From Streptomyces sp. CB01373 (GTDB lineage Bacteria > Actinomycetota > Actinomycetes > Streptomycetales > Streptomycetaceae): a DNA stretch of 64,000 nt. The translations under genes were made by a program, and so were the position numbers. Shown one piece after another: positions 54,442-63,614 of the stretch. Location: positions 62,001 to 126,000 of the forward strand of contig NZ_NNBK01000002.1 in NCBI RefSeq assembly GCF_002803075.1, given 5' to 3'. Within the stretch, counting starts at the first letter, position 1; the number at the start of each line of letters is the position of its first letter. The notes beneath the pieces were generated by a model, which made no database searches, was not told the origin of the DNA, and saw only the letters and a list, made by a program, of their open reading frames with translations.

Positions 54442-55427
54442 CGACCAGGATCCTGGTGACAGGCGGCGCCGGCTTCATCGGCTCGCACTACGTCCGTACG
54501 CTGCTCGGTCCGCAGGGCCCCGGTGATGTCGCGATCACCGTCCTGGACAAGCTGACGTACGCGGGCAACCCGGCCAACCTCGACGAGGTGCGCGCGCACC
54601 CGGGGTTCGCCTTCGTGCAGGGCGACATCTGCGACCCCGGACTCGTGGGCAAGCTGATGGCCGAGCACGACGAGGTCGTGCACTTCGCCGCCGAGTCGCA
54701 TGTCGACCGCTCCATCGACGGCGGCGCGGAGTTCGTCCGCACGAACGTCGTCGGCACGCACACGCTCGTCGACGCGGCGTACCGGGCCGGCATCAAGACC
54801 TTCGTGCACATCTCCACCGACGAGGTCTACGGCTCGATCGACGAGGGCTCCTGGCCCGAGACCCACCCGCTGGCGCCCAACTCGCCCTACTCCTCGGCAA
54901 AGGCCTCCAGCGACCTGATCGCGCTGTCCTACCACCGCACCCACGGCCTGGACGTCCGGGTCACCCGGTGCTCCAACAACTACGGGCACCACCACTTCCC
55001 CGAGAAGGTCATTCCGCTCTTCGTCACCAACCTTCTCGACGGCAGGAAGGTCCCGCTGTACGGCGACGGCGGCAACGTCCGCGACTGGCTGCACATCGAC
55101 GACCACGTCCAGGGCATCGACCTGGTCCGCACCAAGGGGCGCGCGGGGGAGGTCTACAACATCGGCGGCGGCACGGAGCTCTCCAACAAGGAGCTCACGG
55201 CGCTGCTGCTCGAGGCGTGCGGAGCCGACTGGGAGACCAGCGTGGAGTACGTCGAGGACCGCAAGGGCCACGACCGCCGCTACTCCGTCGACTGCACGAA
55301 GATTCGTGAGGAGCTCGGCTACGAGCCCCGCAAGGACTTCCGCACGGGCCTCGCCGAGACGGTGCGGTGGTACCGCGACAACCGCGCCTGGTGGGAGCCG
55401 CTGAAGGAACGCGCGGCCCTGAACTGA
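54438..55427 (+). CDS. rmlB: dTDP-glucose 4,6-dehydratase
   Basis: A 329-residue extended SDR. NAD motif TGGAGFIGSHYV at 8-19, the catalytic TDE (HISTDEVYGS) and YSSAK for the Tyr-Lys pair. It converts dTDP-glucose to the 4-keto-6-deoxy sugar. The ATGA overlap couples it to rmlA. Confidence 0.95.
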   Translation: MTTRILVTGGAGFIGSHYVRTLLGPQGPGDVAITVLDKLTYAGNPANLDEVRAHPGFAFVQGDICDPGLVGKLMAEHDEVVHFAAESHVDRSIDGGAEFVRTNVVGTHTLVDAAYRAGIKTFVHISTDEVYGSIDEGSWPETHPLAPNSPYSSAKASSDLIALSYHRTHGLDVRVTRCSNNYGHHHFPEKVIPLFVTNLLDGRKVPLYGDGGNVRDWLHIDDHVQGIDLVRTKGRAGEVYNIGGGTELSNKELTALLLEACGADWETSVEYVEDRKGHDRRYSVDCTKIREELGYEPRKDFRTGLAETVRWYRDNRAWWEPLKERAALN

Positions 55428-55524
55428 CGCGCCGCCCGTCTCGCCGGGACCGTTCAGGCATTCCGGGTGCGCCCGGGGCACCGGCGATGGGCCGCCCCAC
55501 CCCCGCACGAGGACGAGAAGAGGC

Positions 55525-56544
55525 ATGAACCCGAAACACGAAGAGGCAAGCGTCCCGGCCGGCTGGCTGGTCACCGGAGCGGGCGGCATGCTCGGTCAGG
55601 ACGTGCTGGCCAGACTGGCCGCCGAGGGCGAGCGGTCCGTCGCGCTGGACCGCGCGGCCCTGGACCTCACCGATCCCGCGGCCGTGCGGCGGGAGCTGGA
55701 GCGTCACCGCCCCGCCGTGGTCGTCAACTGCGCGGCCTGGACGGCCGTGGACGACGCGGAGACCCACGAGGCCGAGGCGCTCCGCGTCAACGGTGACGGC
55801 CCGGCCCACCTCGCCGCCGCCTGTGCCCGTACCGGCGCCGTCCTGCTCCACGTCTCCACCGACTACGTCTTCGCCGGCGACGCCACCACCCCGTACGCCG
55901 AGGACGCCCCCACCGCTCCGCGCAGCGCCTACGGGCGTACCAAGCTCGCCGGTGAGCAGGCCGTTCTGAAGACCCTCCCGGACCGCGGCTATGTGATCCG
56001 CACCGCCTGGCTGTACGGCGCCGGCGGGTCCAACTTCGTCCGCACCATGATCCGCCTGGCGGGCGAGCGCGAGACGCTGGACGTGGTGGACGACCAGCGC
56101 GGCCAGCCCACCTGGAGCGCCGACCTGGCCGGTCTGCTGTTCGCCCTGGGGCGCGGAGCCCTGGCCGGCACCGCCCCGGCCGGGGTCTACCACGGCACCA
56201 GCTCCGGCGAGACCACCTGGTACGGCTTCACCCGCGAGATCTTCCGCCTGCTCGGGGCCGACCCGGACCGGGTCCGCCCCACGACTAGCGAGGCGTTCAC
56301 CCGCCCCGCCCCGCGCCCGGCCTACAGCGTCCTCAGCCACGACCGCCTCCGCCCGGCCGGGGTCGAGCCGCTGCGCGACTGGCGCGCGGCGCTCACCCGG
56401 GCCTTCCCGGACATCCACCGCGATCGGCCGGCACACTCCGCCGGACCCGCCGCGTCCGCCGGCGCACCGGGCGGCCGGGCGCACCGGGCGAGCCCCGAGG
56501 GACCGACAGAAGTAGAGCCGAGGCAAGAACCGAGGACTGTGTGA
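55525..56544 (+). CDS. rmlD: dTDP-4-dehydrorhamnose reductase
   Basis: A 339-residue SDR with TGAGGMLGQDV near residues 17-27, VNCAAWTAVDDAE, HVSTDYVFAG and YGRTK. It makes the last reduction to dTDP-L-rhamnose with NAD(P)H. The C-terminal 40 residues (HSAGPAASAGAPGG) are a low-complexity extension beyond the family fold. GAGAAGAGG precedes the ATG, 97 bp after rmlB. Its stop overlaps the rmlC start. Confidence 0.93.
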   Translation: MNPKHEEASVPAGWLVTGAGGMLGQDVLARLAAEGERSVALDRAALDLTDPAAVRRELERHRPAVVVNCAAWTAVDDAETHEAEALRVNGDGPAHLAAACARTGAVLLHVSTDYVFAGDATTPYAEDAPTAPRSAYGRTKLAGEQAVLKTLPDRGYVIRTAWLYGAGGSNFVRTMIRLAGERETLDVVDDQRGQPTWSADLAGLLFALGRGALAGTAPAGVYHGTSSGETTWYGFTREIFRLLGADPDRVRPTTSEAFTRPAPRPAYSVLSHDRLRPAGVEPLRDWRAALTRAFPDIHRDRPAHSAGPAASAGAPGGRAHRASPEGPTEVEPRQEPRTV

Positions 56545-57137
56545 TGCGACCCCTTTCGATTTCCGGCGCCTGGGTGCACGAGCCGAAGGTCTTCCCCGAC
56601 AGCCGGGGCAACTTCCACGAGTGGTTCAAGGCGCCCCTCTTCACCGAGGCGGCAGGCCACCCGCTCACCCTGGCCCAGGCCAACATGTCGGTCTCCAGCC
56701 GGGGCACCCTGCGCGGAATCCACTTCGCGGACGTGCCGCCCGGCCAGGCCAAGTACGTCAAGTGCGTGCGCGGCGCGGTCCTCGACGTGATCGTGGACAT
56801 CCGGACCGGCTCGCCCACCTTCGGCCAGTGGGAGGCGGTGCGCCTCGACGACCGCGACCACCACGCGGTCCACCTCTCCGAGGGCCTCGGCCACGGGTTC
56901 ATGGCACTCACCGAGGACGCCACCGTCATCTACCTCTGCTCCGAGGGCTACGCCCCCGAGCGCGAGCACGGCATCCACCCGCTGGACCCGGCCCTCGGCA
57001 TCGACTGGCCCGCGGACATCACCCCGCTGCTCTCCGACAAGGACGACCAGGCGCCCACCCTGGCCCAGGCCCGGGAGCAGGGCCTGCTGCCCTCCTACGA
57101 GGAGTGCGTGGCCTACCGGGAGAGCCTCGGCGGCTGA
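56541..57137 (+). CDS. rmlC: dTDP-4-dehydrorhamnose 3,5-epimerase
   Basis: A 198-residue cupin. FPDSRGNFHEWFKAPLF, the catalytic His in LRGIHFADVPPGQAKYVKCV, DVIVDIRTGSPTFGQWEAV and GLGHGFMALTED are the family blocks. It epimerises C3 and C5 of the keto sugar. GTG 56541 and ATG 56544 are adjacent starts; the first gives a GTGA overlap with rmlD. Last gene of the rhamnose operon. Confidence 0.94.
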   Translation: MMRPLSISGAWVHEPKVFPDSRGNFHEWFKAPLFTEAAGHPLTLAQANMSVSSRGTLRGIHFADVPPGQAKYVKCVRGAVLDVIVDIRTGSPTFGQWEAVRLDDRDHHAVHLSEGLGHGFMALTEDATVIYLCSEGYAPEREHGIHPLDPALGIDWPADITPLLSDKDDQAPTLAQAREQGLLPSYEECVAYRESLGG

Positions 57138-57154
57138 GCCGTCCCGGCCCGGTT

Positions 57155-57183
57155 TGACCGGCCGGTGGAGGCACCGTAACCTT
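57155..57183 (+). promoter_or_regulatory. rplU promoter
   Basis: TTGACC (57155-57160) and TAACCT (57178-57183) with a 17-nt spacer form a clear vegetative promoter about 140 nt before rplU. The long leader could carry ribosomal-protein feedback control; I cannot identify a known leader fold. Confidence 0.7.
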
Positions 57184-57325
57184 GACCGTCGGCGTGGCCT
57201 CTGTGCCTGCCACATCCCCGTAAACCTCATCCTCCCGGACACAGGCCGTGACCGGGAGAGGTCGTCCGCTGTGCCGGTTGGCTGGCCTGCGGGGGTGCCG
57301 TCCCGAGCGAGAGAGTGAGATCCGC

Positions 57326-57646
57326 GTGTACGCCATCGTGCGCAGCGGTGGTCGCCAGCACAAGGTTGCTGTCGGCGACATCGTTGAGGTTGACAAGATT
57401 TCCACCGCCAAGGTTGGCGACACGGTCGAGCTTTCGACCCTGCTCGTCGTCGACGGTGACGCCGTGACCAGCGACCCGTGGGTGCTGGCCGGCATCAAGG
57501 TCCAGGCTGAGGTCGTGGACCACCACAAGGGCCAGAAGATCGACATTCTGCGCTACAAGAACAAGACCGGCTACCGTCGTCGGCAGGGCCACCGCCAGCA
57601 GTACACGGCGATCAAGGTCACGTCGATCCCCGCGGCTGCGAAGTAA
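57326..57646 (+). CDS. rplU: 50S ribosomal protein L21
   Basis: A 106-residue L21. [20 protein letters not shown] is the family N-terminus and [20 protein letters not shown] the RNA-binding C-terminal part. Start GTG at 57326 after GAGAGAGTGAGA. It forms the usual rplU-rpmA-obg cluster. Confidence 0.97.
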   Translation: MYAIVRSGGRQHKVAVGDIVEVDKISTAKVGDTVELSTLLVVDGDAVTSDPWVLAGIKVQAEVVDHHKGQKIDILRYKNKTGYRRRQGHRQQYTAIKVTSIPAAAK

Positions 57647-57660
57647 GGGACTGAGGAGAC

Positions 57661-57915
57661 ATGGCACACAAGAAGGGCGCATCGTCCACCCGGAACGGTC
57701 GCGACTCCAATGCCCAGCGGCTCGGCGTGAAGCGCTTCGGCGGTCAGGTCGTCAACGCGGGTGAGATCCTGGTCCGCCAGCGCGGCACCCACTTCCACCC
57801 GGGCGCCGGTGTCGGCCGTGGCGGCGACGACACGCTGTTCGCGCTGCAGGCCGGTGCGGTGGAGTTCGGCACCAGCCGTGGCCGCAAGGTCGTGAACATC
57901 GTTCCGGTCGCCTGA
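57661..57915 (+). CDS. rpmA: 50S ribosomal protein L27
   Basis: An 84-residue L27 beginning [20 protein letters not shown], with [20 protein letters not shown]. The N-terminus reaches the peptidyl-transferase centre. It starts with AHKKG at once, so there is no cleavable N-terminal extension as in Firmicutes. Gap to rplU 14 bp, with GAGGAG as ribosome-binding site. Confidence 0.97.
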   Translation: MAHKKGASSTRNGRDSNAQRLGVKRFGGQVVNAGEILVRQRGTHFHPGAGVGRGGDDTLFALQAGAVEFGTSRGRKVVNIVPVA

Positions 57916-57930
57916 TCGGAAGCTTTCGCG

Positions 57931-57970
57931 AGGCGGACCTCACTTCCCCGGCGGGAAGGCGGGTCCGCCT
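57931..57970 (+). terminator. Hairpin between rpmA and obg
   Basis: A 9-bp stem AGGCGGACC/GGTCCGCCT (57931-57939 and 57962-57970) encloses a second small hairpin. It may reduce read-through into obg. Confidence 0.6.
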
Positions 57971-58026
57971 TTCGCGTGTTACGCAGTCACCACATCCGTA
58001 AGTTTCACAGTGCTGGAGGCACCACC

Positions 58027-59463
58027 ATGACCACCTTCGTGGACCGCGTCGAACTCCATGTCGCCGCGGGTAACGGAGGCCACGGCTGTGCCTCCGTGCA
58101 TCGTGAGAAGTTCAAGCCGCTTGGCGGCCCGGACGGCGGCAACGGCGGTCGCGGCGGGGACGTGATCCTCACCGTCGACCAGTCCGTCACCACGCTGCTC
58201 GAGTACCACCACTCGCCGCACCGCAAGGCCACCAACGGCAAGCCCGGCGAGGGCGGCAACCGCAGCGGCAAGGACGGGCAGGACCTCGTCCTCGCCGTGC
58301 CCGACGGCACCGTCGTGCTCGACAAGGCCGGCAACGTCCTCGCCGACCTCGTCGGAAACGGGACCTCGTACATCGCCGCGCAGGGCGGCCGGGGCGGCCT
58401 CGGCAACGCGGCGCTGGCCTCCGCCCGGCGCAAGGCGCCCGGCTTCGCGCTGCTGGGCGTGCCGGGTGACCTGCAGGACATCGTCCTGGAGCTGAAGACC
58501 GTCGCCGATGTGGCGCTGGTCGGGTATCCGAGCGCCGGCAAGTCCTCCCTCATCTCCGTCCTCTCCGCGGCCAAGCCGAAGATCGCGGACTATCCGTTCA
58601 CCACCCTCGTGCCCAACCTGGGCGTGGTGACGGCCGGTTCGACCGTCTACACCATCGCCGACGTGCCGGGTCTCATCCCCGGCGCCAGCCAGGGCAAGGG
58701 GCTCGGCCTGGAGTTCCTGCGCCATGTGGAGCGGTGCAGCGTGCTGGTGCACGTACTGGACACGGCCACCCTGGAGTCCGACCGCGACCCGGTCTCCGAC
58801 CTCGACGTCATCGAGGAGGAGCTGCGGCAGTACGGCGGCCTCGGCAACCGTCCCCGCATCGTCGTCCTGAACAAAACCGACGTCCCCGACGGCAAGGACC
58901 TCGCCGAGATGGTCCGCCCCGACCTCCAGGCACGCGGTTACCGCGTCTTCGAGGTGTCGGCGGTCGCGCACATCGGGCTCAAGGAGCTGTCGTACGCGCT
59001 GGCCGACCTGGTCGCCACGGCGCGCGCCGCCCGCCCGAAGGAGGAGGCGACCCGTATCGTCATCCGGCCGAAGGCGGTCGACGACGCGGGCTTCACCGTC
59101 GTCCGCGAGGACGACGGCCTCTTCCGCGTGCGGGGCGAGAAGCCCGAACGCTGGGTGCGGCAGACCGACTTCAACAACGACGAGGCCGTCGGTTACCTCG
59201 CCGACCGCCTCAACCGCCTCGGTGTCGAGGAGCAGTTGATGAAGGCCGGCGCCCGGTCCGGTGACGGTGTCGCCATCGGACCCGAGGAGAACGCCGTCGT
59301 CTTCGACTGGGAGCCGTCGGTCACGGCGGGCGCGGAGATGCTCGGCCGCCGCGGCGAGGACCACCGGTTCGAGGCGCCGCGTCCGGCCGCCCAGCGCCGC
59401 CGCGACCGCCAGGCGGAACGCGACGACGCCCAGGACGAGTACGACGACTTCGAGCCGTTCTAG
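58027..59463 (+). CDS. obg: Obg GTPase (ribosome assembly and development)
   Basis: A 478-residue GTPase: Gly-rich Obg fold at 1-160 ([20 protein letters not shown]), G domain with P-loop GYPSAGKSS near 168-176, [10 protein letters not shown] and NKTD, and a C-terminal OCT domain (about 345-430). In Streptomyces Obg controls the onset of aerial growth. The start is the ATG at 58027 after GGAGG. The last 40 residues are charged ([20 protein letters not shown]). Confidence 0.96.
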   Translation: MTTFVDRVELHVAAGNGGHGCASVHREKFKPLGGPDGGNGGRGGDVILTVDQSVTTLLEYHHSPHRKATNGKPGEGGNRSGKDGQDLVLAVPDGTVVLDKAGNVLADLVGNGTSYIAAQGGRGGLGNAALASARRKAPGFALLGVPGDLQDIVLELKTVADVALVGYPSAGKSSLISVLSAAKPKIADYPFTTLVPNLGVVTAGSTVYTIADVPGLIPGASQGKGLGLEFLRHVERCSVLVHVLDTATLESDRDPVSDLDVIEEELRQYGGLGNRPRIVVLNKTDVPDGKDLAEMVRPDLQARGYRVFEVSAVAHIGLKELSYALADLVATARAARPKEEATRIVIRPKAVDDAGFTVVREDDGLFRVRGEKPERWVRQTDFNNDEAVGYLADRLNRLGVEEQLMKAGARSGDGVAIGPEENAVVFDWEPSVTAGAEMLGRRGEDHRFEAPRPAAQRRRDRQAERDDAQDEYDDFEPF

Positions 59464-59554
59464 TCTCAGGCCCGGCAGGGACACAGCGCGACGCCCCGTC
59501 GCCTGTCCGGGTACGGCCGCCGACGGCCGTGCCGGGACAGGCGGCATGCCTGTG

Positions 59555-61579
59555 CTACTTCCTCCCGGCCCGGCGGACGGCCTTGCCCAGGACACGCCGG
59601 GCCTTGCGGACGCCGGAGTTGTCGTTGACGGCGTCGAGCAGGCGCCGGCCGGCCGGTGCGACGTAGGCGGGCCCCTCCAGCCGGACGATCCTGCCGTCCA
59701 GGACCACGGCATATGCGATCGGCTCGCCCGGCTTCTTGGCGCCCTGCGGCGTCAGCAGCCGGACGGCGTGCCGGCCCGGTTCCACCTTCGCCTTCGTCCG
59801 CACCGCGGTCAGCCGCAGCACGGGCTGCGCCGCGCCGGTCACCAGCTCGGCGGCCAGCACCGGCGGCTTGGCGCCGTCACCGATCCGGACCCGCACCGGC
59901 AGGACGGCGGGTGAGCCGGGCGCACCGTCCGGCGTGGTGCCGGTCGCCGTGAAGGGCAGCGGCAGGTCCATCGGATCCCCGGGGACGCCTTGGCCGGAGC
60001 TGCGCCACGGGTTGCCTGCCTGTGCCAGGTCGTCGGTGAGCCGCCGCAGCCGCTCGTCCAGGTCCAGGGCGAGCTGGCCCCTCTTGGTCCAGTACGGAAC
60101 GGCGAGGCGGGCGGAGTCCTCGGTGGCCCGTACCAGCGCAGGTCCGGCGGCGGTGGTCTCGCCCGGGGTCCCGTCGCCGCTCAGCCGCACCAGCCGGTCG
60201 ACGCCCAGGAGCTGGACGTAGGCCCAGACGTCGTGCGCGCCGCGCTCCAGGGGACGACCGCCGGCCAGGGCCTGCGGGTCCAGCCGCAGCTTGCCGACGG
60301 CCACGACCTGGGAGCGCCCCTCGGCCAGCGGCTCGACGCGCACCTCCAGGTCGCCCTCGGGGTACCACCAGTCCTCGCGGTCGCGGTCCTTGACGACGAG
60401 TTCCGCGTAGGCGTGCCGGAAGGGATCCGGGACCTGCCACTCTTCTACTCCGGGCACGCCCTCCAGCAGCCACGGGTCGAGCAGCCGGTCGCCGTCCCGC
60501 TCGACCAGTTCCAGCGGCTCGCCGTCGCCGCGCAGCAGATCCAGCCGGACGTCGGCGACGAGCAGGCCCTGCTCCCAGCACAGGCCGGACACCTGGGTGC
60601 GGACCTGGACCTCCTTGGTGCGCTGCGCCAGGGCGTGCGCGGCGTCGAAGTCGCCGCGCTCAAGGAGTTCGGCCCGAAGCCGCGACACGGCGGGAAGAGC
60701 GTCGCGCACGCCGGGAGGGAACTCCTCGAGCGCCACGCGCCGGGCTTCCTCGAAGCGGGGCCGCTGCTCCTGCGCGTCGACGTTGAGGATCTCGGGCTCG
60801 CGGGCGCGGGAGAGGATCTCGACGTGGTAGTTCCGGTGCAGCAGCCGGTCCTGGAGGTCGCCGGGCTCGGTGCCCTCCTTGATCTGCCGGATGACAGTGC
60901 GCAGATTGCCGAAGAAGTCCTGGTTTCCGCCGAAGCGGTGGCGGGTGTTGTTGCCGCCGTCGTCCCGCTTCATCCAGTAGTAGCAGGGGTAGTCGGCCAG
61001 GATCGAGATCCGCTCGGCGGCCAGGTAGGCGGCACTGATGAAGAGCAGGTCCTCCAGGATCCACGGGCCTTCCGGGAAGCGCAGCCCGTGCTCCTCGACG
61101 AAGGCGCGGCGCAGCATCTTGTGCGGCGACATGCTCTTCATCAGTTCGTCGTGCTCGATGGTGCACGTGTCCACGGTGTGCCGGAACAGACGGCGGGGCC
61201 GGGCCATGTTGGTCGACATCTTGCCCAGCACCACGTCCGCCCGGTTCCGGCTGGCGTGTTCGTACAGCCGCTCCAGCGCCTCGGGGCCGAGCGTGTCGTC
61301 GTGGTCGACGAACTGGATGTACTCGCCGCGGGCGTGCTGCATGCCGACGTTGCGCGGCCGTCCGGGCCAGCCGGAGTTGGGCTGGCTGAAGACCCGCACG
61401 TTCGGGTGCTCGTCGGCGAGCTTCTGCACCCGTGCGAGAGTGTCGTCCGTCGAGCCGTCGTCGACGTAGATCACCTCGTACTCGTCCGCCGGAAGGCTCT
61501 GTTCGAGCAGTGAGGGCGCGCATTCTTCGATGTAGCGGCCGGTGTTGTAGAGCGGAACGATCACGCTGACCTTGAGCAT
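59555..61579 (-). CDS. Large GT2-family glycosyltransferase, cell-wall glycopolymer type
   Basis: A 674-residue cytoplasmic enzyme. The GT-A domain is at 1-230: VSVIVPLYNTGRYIEECAPS, VDDGSTDDT, the DxD-type DHDD near residue 96 and an acidic EDLLF. The remaining 440 residues contain beta-rich segments like the C-terminal parts of teichoic-acid glycosyltransferases such as TarP/TarS, but I cannot name them. There is no membrane segment. TAAGTT (minus strand, 61591-61586) ends 6 nt before the ATG, so the start may be leaderless. It faces a CDP-ribitol-type gene, which suggests it decorates or builds a poly(alditol phosphate). Confidence 0.82.
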   Translation of the reverse strand: MLKVSVIVPLYNTGRYIEECAPSLLEQSLPADEYEVIYVDDGSTDDTLARVQKLADEHPNVRVFSQPNSGWPGRPRNVGMQHARGEYIQFVDHDDTLGPEALERLYEHASRNRADVVLGKMSTNMARPRRLFRHTVDTCTIEHDELMKSMSPHKMLRRAFVEEHGLRFPEGPWILEDLLFISAAYLAAERISILADYPCYYWMKRDDGGNNTRHRFGGNQDFFGNLRTVIRQIKEGTEPGDLQDRLLHRNYHVEILSRAREPEILNVDAQEQRPRFEEARRVALEEFPPGVRDALPAVSRLRAELLERGDFDAAHALAQRTKEVQVRTQVSGLCWEQGLLVADVRLDLLRGDGEPLELVERDGDRLLDPWLLEGVPGVEEWQVPDPFRHAYAELVVKDRDREDWWYPEGDLEVRVEPLAEGRSQVVAVGKLRLDPQALAGGRPLERGAHDVWAYVQLLGVDRLVRLSGDGTPGETTAAGPALVRATEDSARLAVPYWTKRGQLALDLDERLRRLTDDLAQAGNPWRSSGQGVPGDPMDLPLPFTATGTTPDGAPGSPAVLPVRVRIGDGAKPPVLAAELVTGAAQPVLRLTAVRTKAKVEPGRHAVRLLTPQGAKKPGEPIAYAVVLDGRIVRLEGPAYVAPAGRRLLDAVNDNSGVRKARRVLGKAVRRAGRK

Positions 61580-61761
61580 CGGGCCAACTTACGACGCACG
61601 GTCGTTCCCGTCATCCTGAGGGTCGTACGGGTACGGAGTCAACGGCCCGTCAGATGTGTGCCGGTGGGCGCCAGGTGCGACACCGGCGATCGCTGTGGAG
61701 TTACTCACAGTAGCCACCTCCGGCAGTTTGTCTGGTACATCCCATTTCAAATCACCGATGG

Positions 61762-61817
61762 TGCAAGGTGAATGACAGGTTGCGCTCAGATTTGCACCAG
61801 TAGGCACTCACCTTGCA
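61762..61817. promoter_or_regulatory. Inverted repeat in the divergent glycopolymer promoter region
   Basis: The region 61580-61878 has no gene. In it TGCAAGGTGA (61762-61771) and TCACCTTGCA (61808-61817) form an exact 10-bp inverted repeat 36 nt apart, in sequence of lower GC content. Two half-sites at this spacing suit a looping or dimer-of-dimers regulator that could control both divergent genes. Confidence 0.45.
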
Positions 61818-61878
61818 TCGCGGTAACCGCAAGTGGGACCATTTCGAACGTTCCCTGTCGCCCTGAGGTAGGTCACCT

Positions 61879-63378
61879 GTGTCCGAGCACATAGCCAAGC
61901 CCCGTACCACCGCAGTGATCCTGGCCGGTGGTACCGGTCAGCGGGTGGGTCTGTCGATCCCCAAGCAACTACTGAAGATCGCCGGCAAGGCAGTCATCGA
62001 ACACACCCTGACCACTTTCGACCAGGCCGACTCCATCGACGACATCATCGTGCTGATGGCACCGGGCTATGTGCCGGACGTCGAGAAGATCGTCGCCAAG
62101 GCCGGCTTCAGCAAGGTCTCCCGCGTCATCGAGGGCGGCGCCACGCGGAACGAGACCACCGAGCGTGCCATCGCCGCCCTGCGCGAGGGCCTGGCCGAGG
62201 GCGAGGACCTCAACGTCCTGTTCCACGACGCCGTACGCCCCCTGCTCTCGCGGCGCGTCATCGACGACTGCGTGGCCGCGCTGGAGCGCTACGAGGCGGT
62301 CGACGTGGCCATCCCGTCCGCGGACACCATCATCGTGACCCGCACCCACGGCCAGGACGGCGAGTTCATCACCGAGATCCCGGACCGCTCCCGGCTGCGC
62401 CGCGGCCAGACTCCGCAGGCATTCAGGCTCTCCACCATCCGCCGCGCCTACGAGGTCGCCTCCGGCGACCCCAACTTCCAGGCCACCGACGACTGCTCGG
62501 TCGTGCTCAAGTACCTGCCGGACGTGCCGATCCACGTCGTGGCGGGCGACGAGTACAACATGAAGGTGACGCAGCCGGTCGACGTCTTCATCGCCGACAA
62601 GCTCTTCCAGCTCGCCTCCACCGCAGCCCCGGAGCAGAACGGTGAGGAGGCCTACCGGGACCTGCTCACCGGCAAGACCGTGGTCATCTTCGGCGGCTCC
62701 TACGGCATCGGCAAGGACATCGCGGAACTCGCCGGCTCCTACGGCGCGAACGTCTACGCGCTCGGCCGCTCCACCACCGGCACCCATGTCGAGAACCCGG
62801 AGGAGGTCGACGACGCGCTGTCCAAGGCGTACGCCGAGACCGGGCGCATCGACTACGTCGTCAACACCGCGGGCGTGCTGCGCATCGGCAGGCTCGCCGA
62901 GACCGACAACGCCACCATCGAGGAGGCGCTGAAGGTCAACTACCTGGCCCCGGTGCAGATCGCGCGCTCCTCCTACAAGTACCTGGCGGAGACGCAGGGC
63001 CAGCTGCTGCTGTACACCTCCAGCAGCTACACCCGCGGCCGCGCCGAGTACAGCCTGTACTCCTCGACCAAGGCCGCCATGGTGAATCTCACTCAGGCGC
63101 TGTCCGACGAGTGGGCCGGCGACCGCATCCGTGTGAACTGCATCAACCCCGAGCGCACGGCCACGCCGATGCGTACCAAGGCCTTCGGCCAGGAGCCGGC
63201 CGGCACGCTGCTGTCCTCCGAGGCAGTGGCCCGCACCTCGCTCGACGTTCTGCTGTCGGAGCTGACCGGACACGTCATCGACGTCCGCCAGCAGGACCCG
63301 ACGGCGGGCGCGGCCAGGGCCTCCGGATTCGAGCAGGCGCTGGCCGGGGTGCTTGACCGCCAGGACGGCGTGGCATAA
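61879..63378 (+). CDS. Bifunctional cytidylyltransferase / short-chain reductase (CDP-ribitol synthase type)
   Basis: A 499-residue fusion. Residues 10-240 are an IspD/TarI-type cytidylyltransferase (AVILAGGTGQRVGLSIPKQL, RNETTERAI, FHDAVRPLLSRRVID). Residues 265-490 are an SDR (VIFGGSYGIGKDIAEL, YTSSSYTRG, YSLYSSTKAAM). The arrangement is that of Haemophilus Bcs1, which reduces ribulose 5-phosphate and couples the ribitol 5-phosphate to CTP, so CDP-ribitol is the likely product. The SDR differs from the zinc-dependent TarJ reductase. GTG start at 61879 with GAGGTAGG upstream. Confidence 0.88.
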   Translation: MSEHIAKPRTTAVILAGGTGQRVGLSIPKQLLKIAGKAVIEHTLTTFDQADSIDDIIVLMAPGYVPDVEKIVAKAGFSKVSRVIEGGATRNETTERAIAALREGLAEGEDLNVLFHDAVRPLLSRRVIDDCVAALERYEAVDVAIPSADTIIVTRTHGQDGEFITEIPDRSRLRRGQTPQAFRLSTIRRAYEVASGDPNFQATDDCSVVLKYLPDVPIHVVAGDEYNMKVTQPVDVFIADKLFQLASTAAPEQNGEEAYRDLLTGKTVVIFGGSYGIGKDIAELAGSYGANVYALGRSTTGTHVENPEEVDDALSKAYAETGRIDYVVNTAGVLRIGRLAETDNATIEEALKVNYLAPVQIARSSYKYLAETQGQLLLYTSSSYTRGRAEYSLYSSTKAAMVNLTQALSDEWAGDRIRVNCINPERTATPMRTKAFGQEPAGTLLSSEAVARTSLDVLLSELTGHVIDVRQQDPTAGAARASGFEQALAGVLDRQDGVA

Positions 63379-63405
63379 TCAAGTACTAAACATACTTACG
63401 CCCTT

Positions 63406-63450
63406 CAGGCCTCTGTGGCTGCCCGTTCACCGAGCATTCACAGGGGCCTG
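63406..63450 (+). terminator. Terminator after the cytidylyltransferase/reductase gene
   Basis: A 12-bp stem with one G-U pair (CAGGCCTCTGTG at 63406-63417, CACAGGGGCCTG at 63439-63450) and a 21-nt loop, 28 nt after the stop. Confidence 0.75.
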
Positions 63451-63614
63451 AGTCCGTGAGTCTCCACATTGTGACCATATCGTCTCCAAAATTACGCAGT
63501 GCGTCGCATGGTCTTTTCCGGCGGGTTCGGCAGTCCGCACCGTTCTTCCGGCATTCCGGCGCTTCAAGACCCGCAGTGACGAGAACCGGCACCTTTTCAG
63601 AGCAGGTTTCCTCC

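Noticed and set aside
57184..57325. Known ribosomal-protein leader RNA before rplU
   Set aside because: The leader is long and partly self-complementary, but I could not match it to a defined fold, so it is mentioned only under the promoter.
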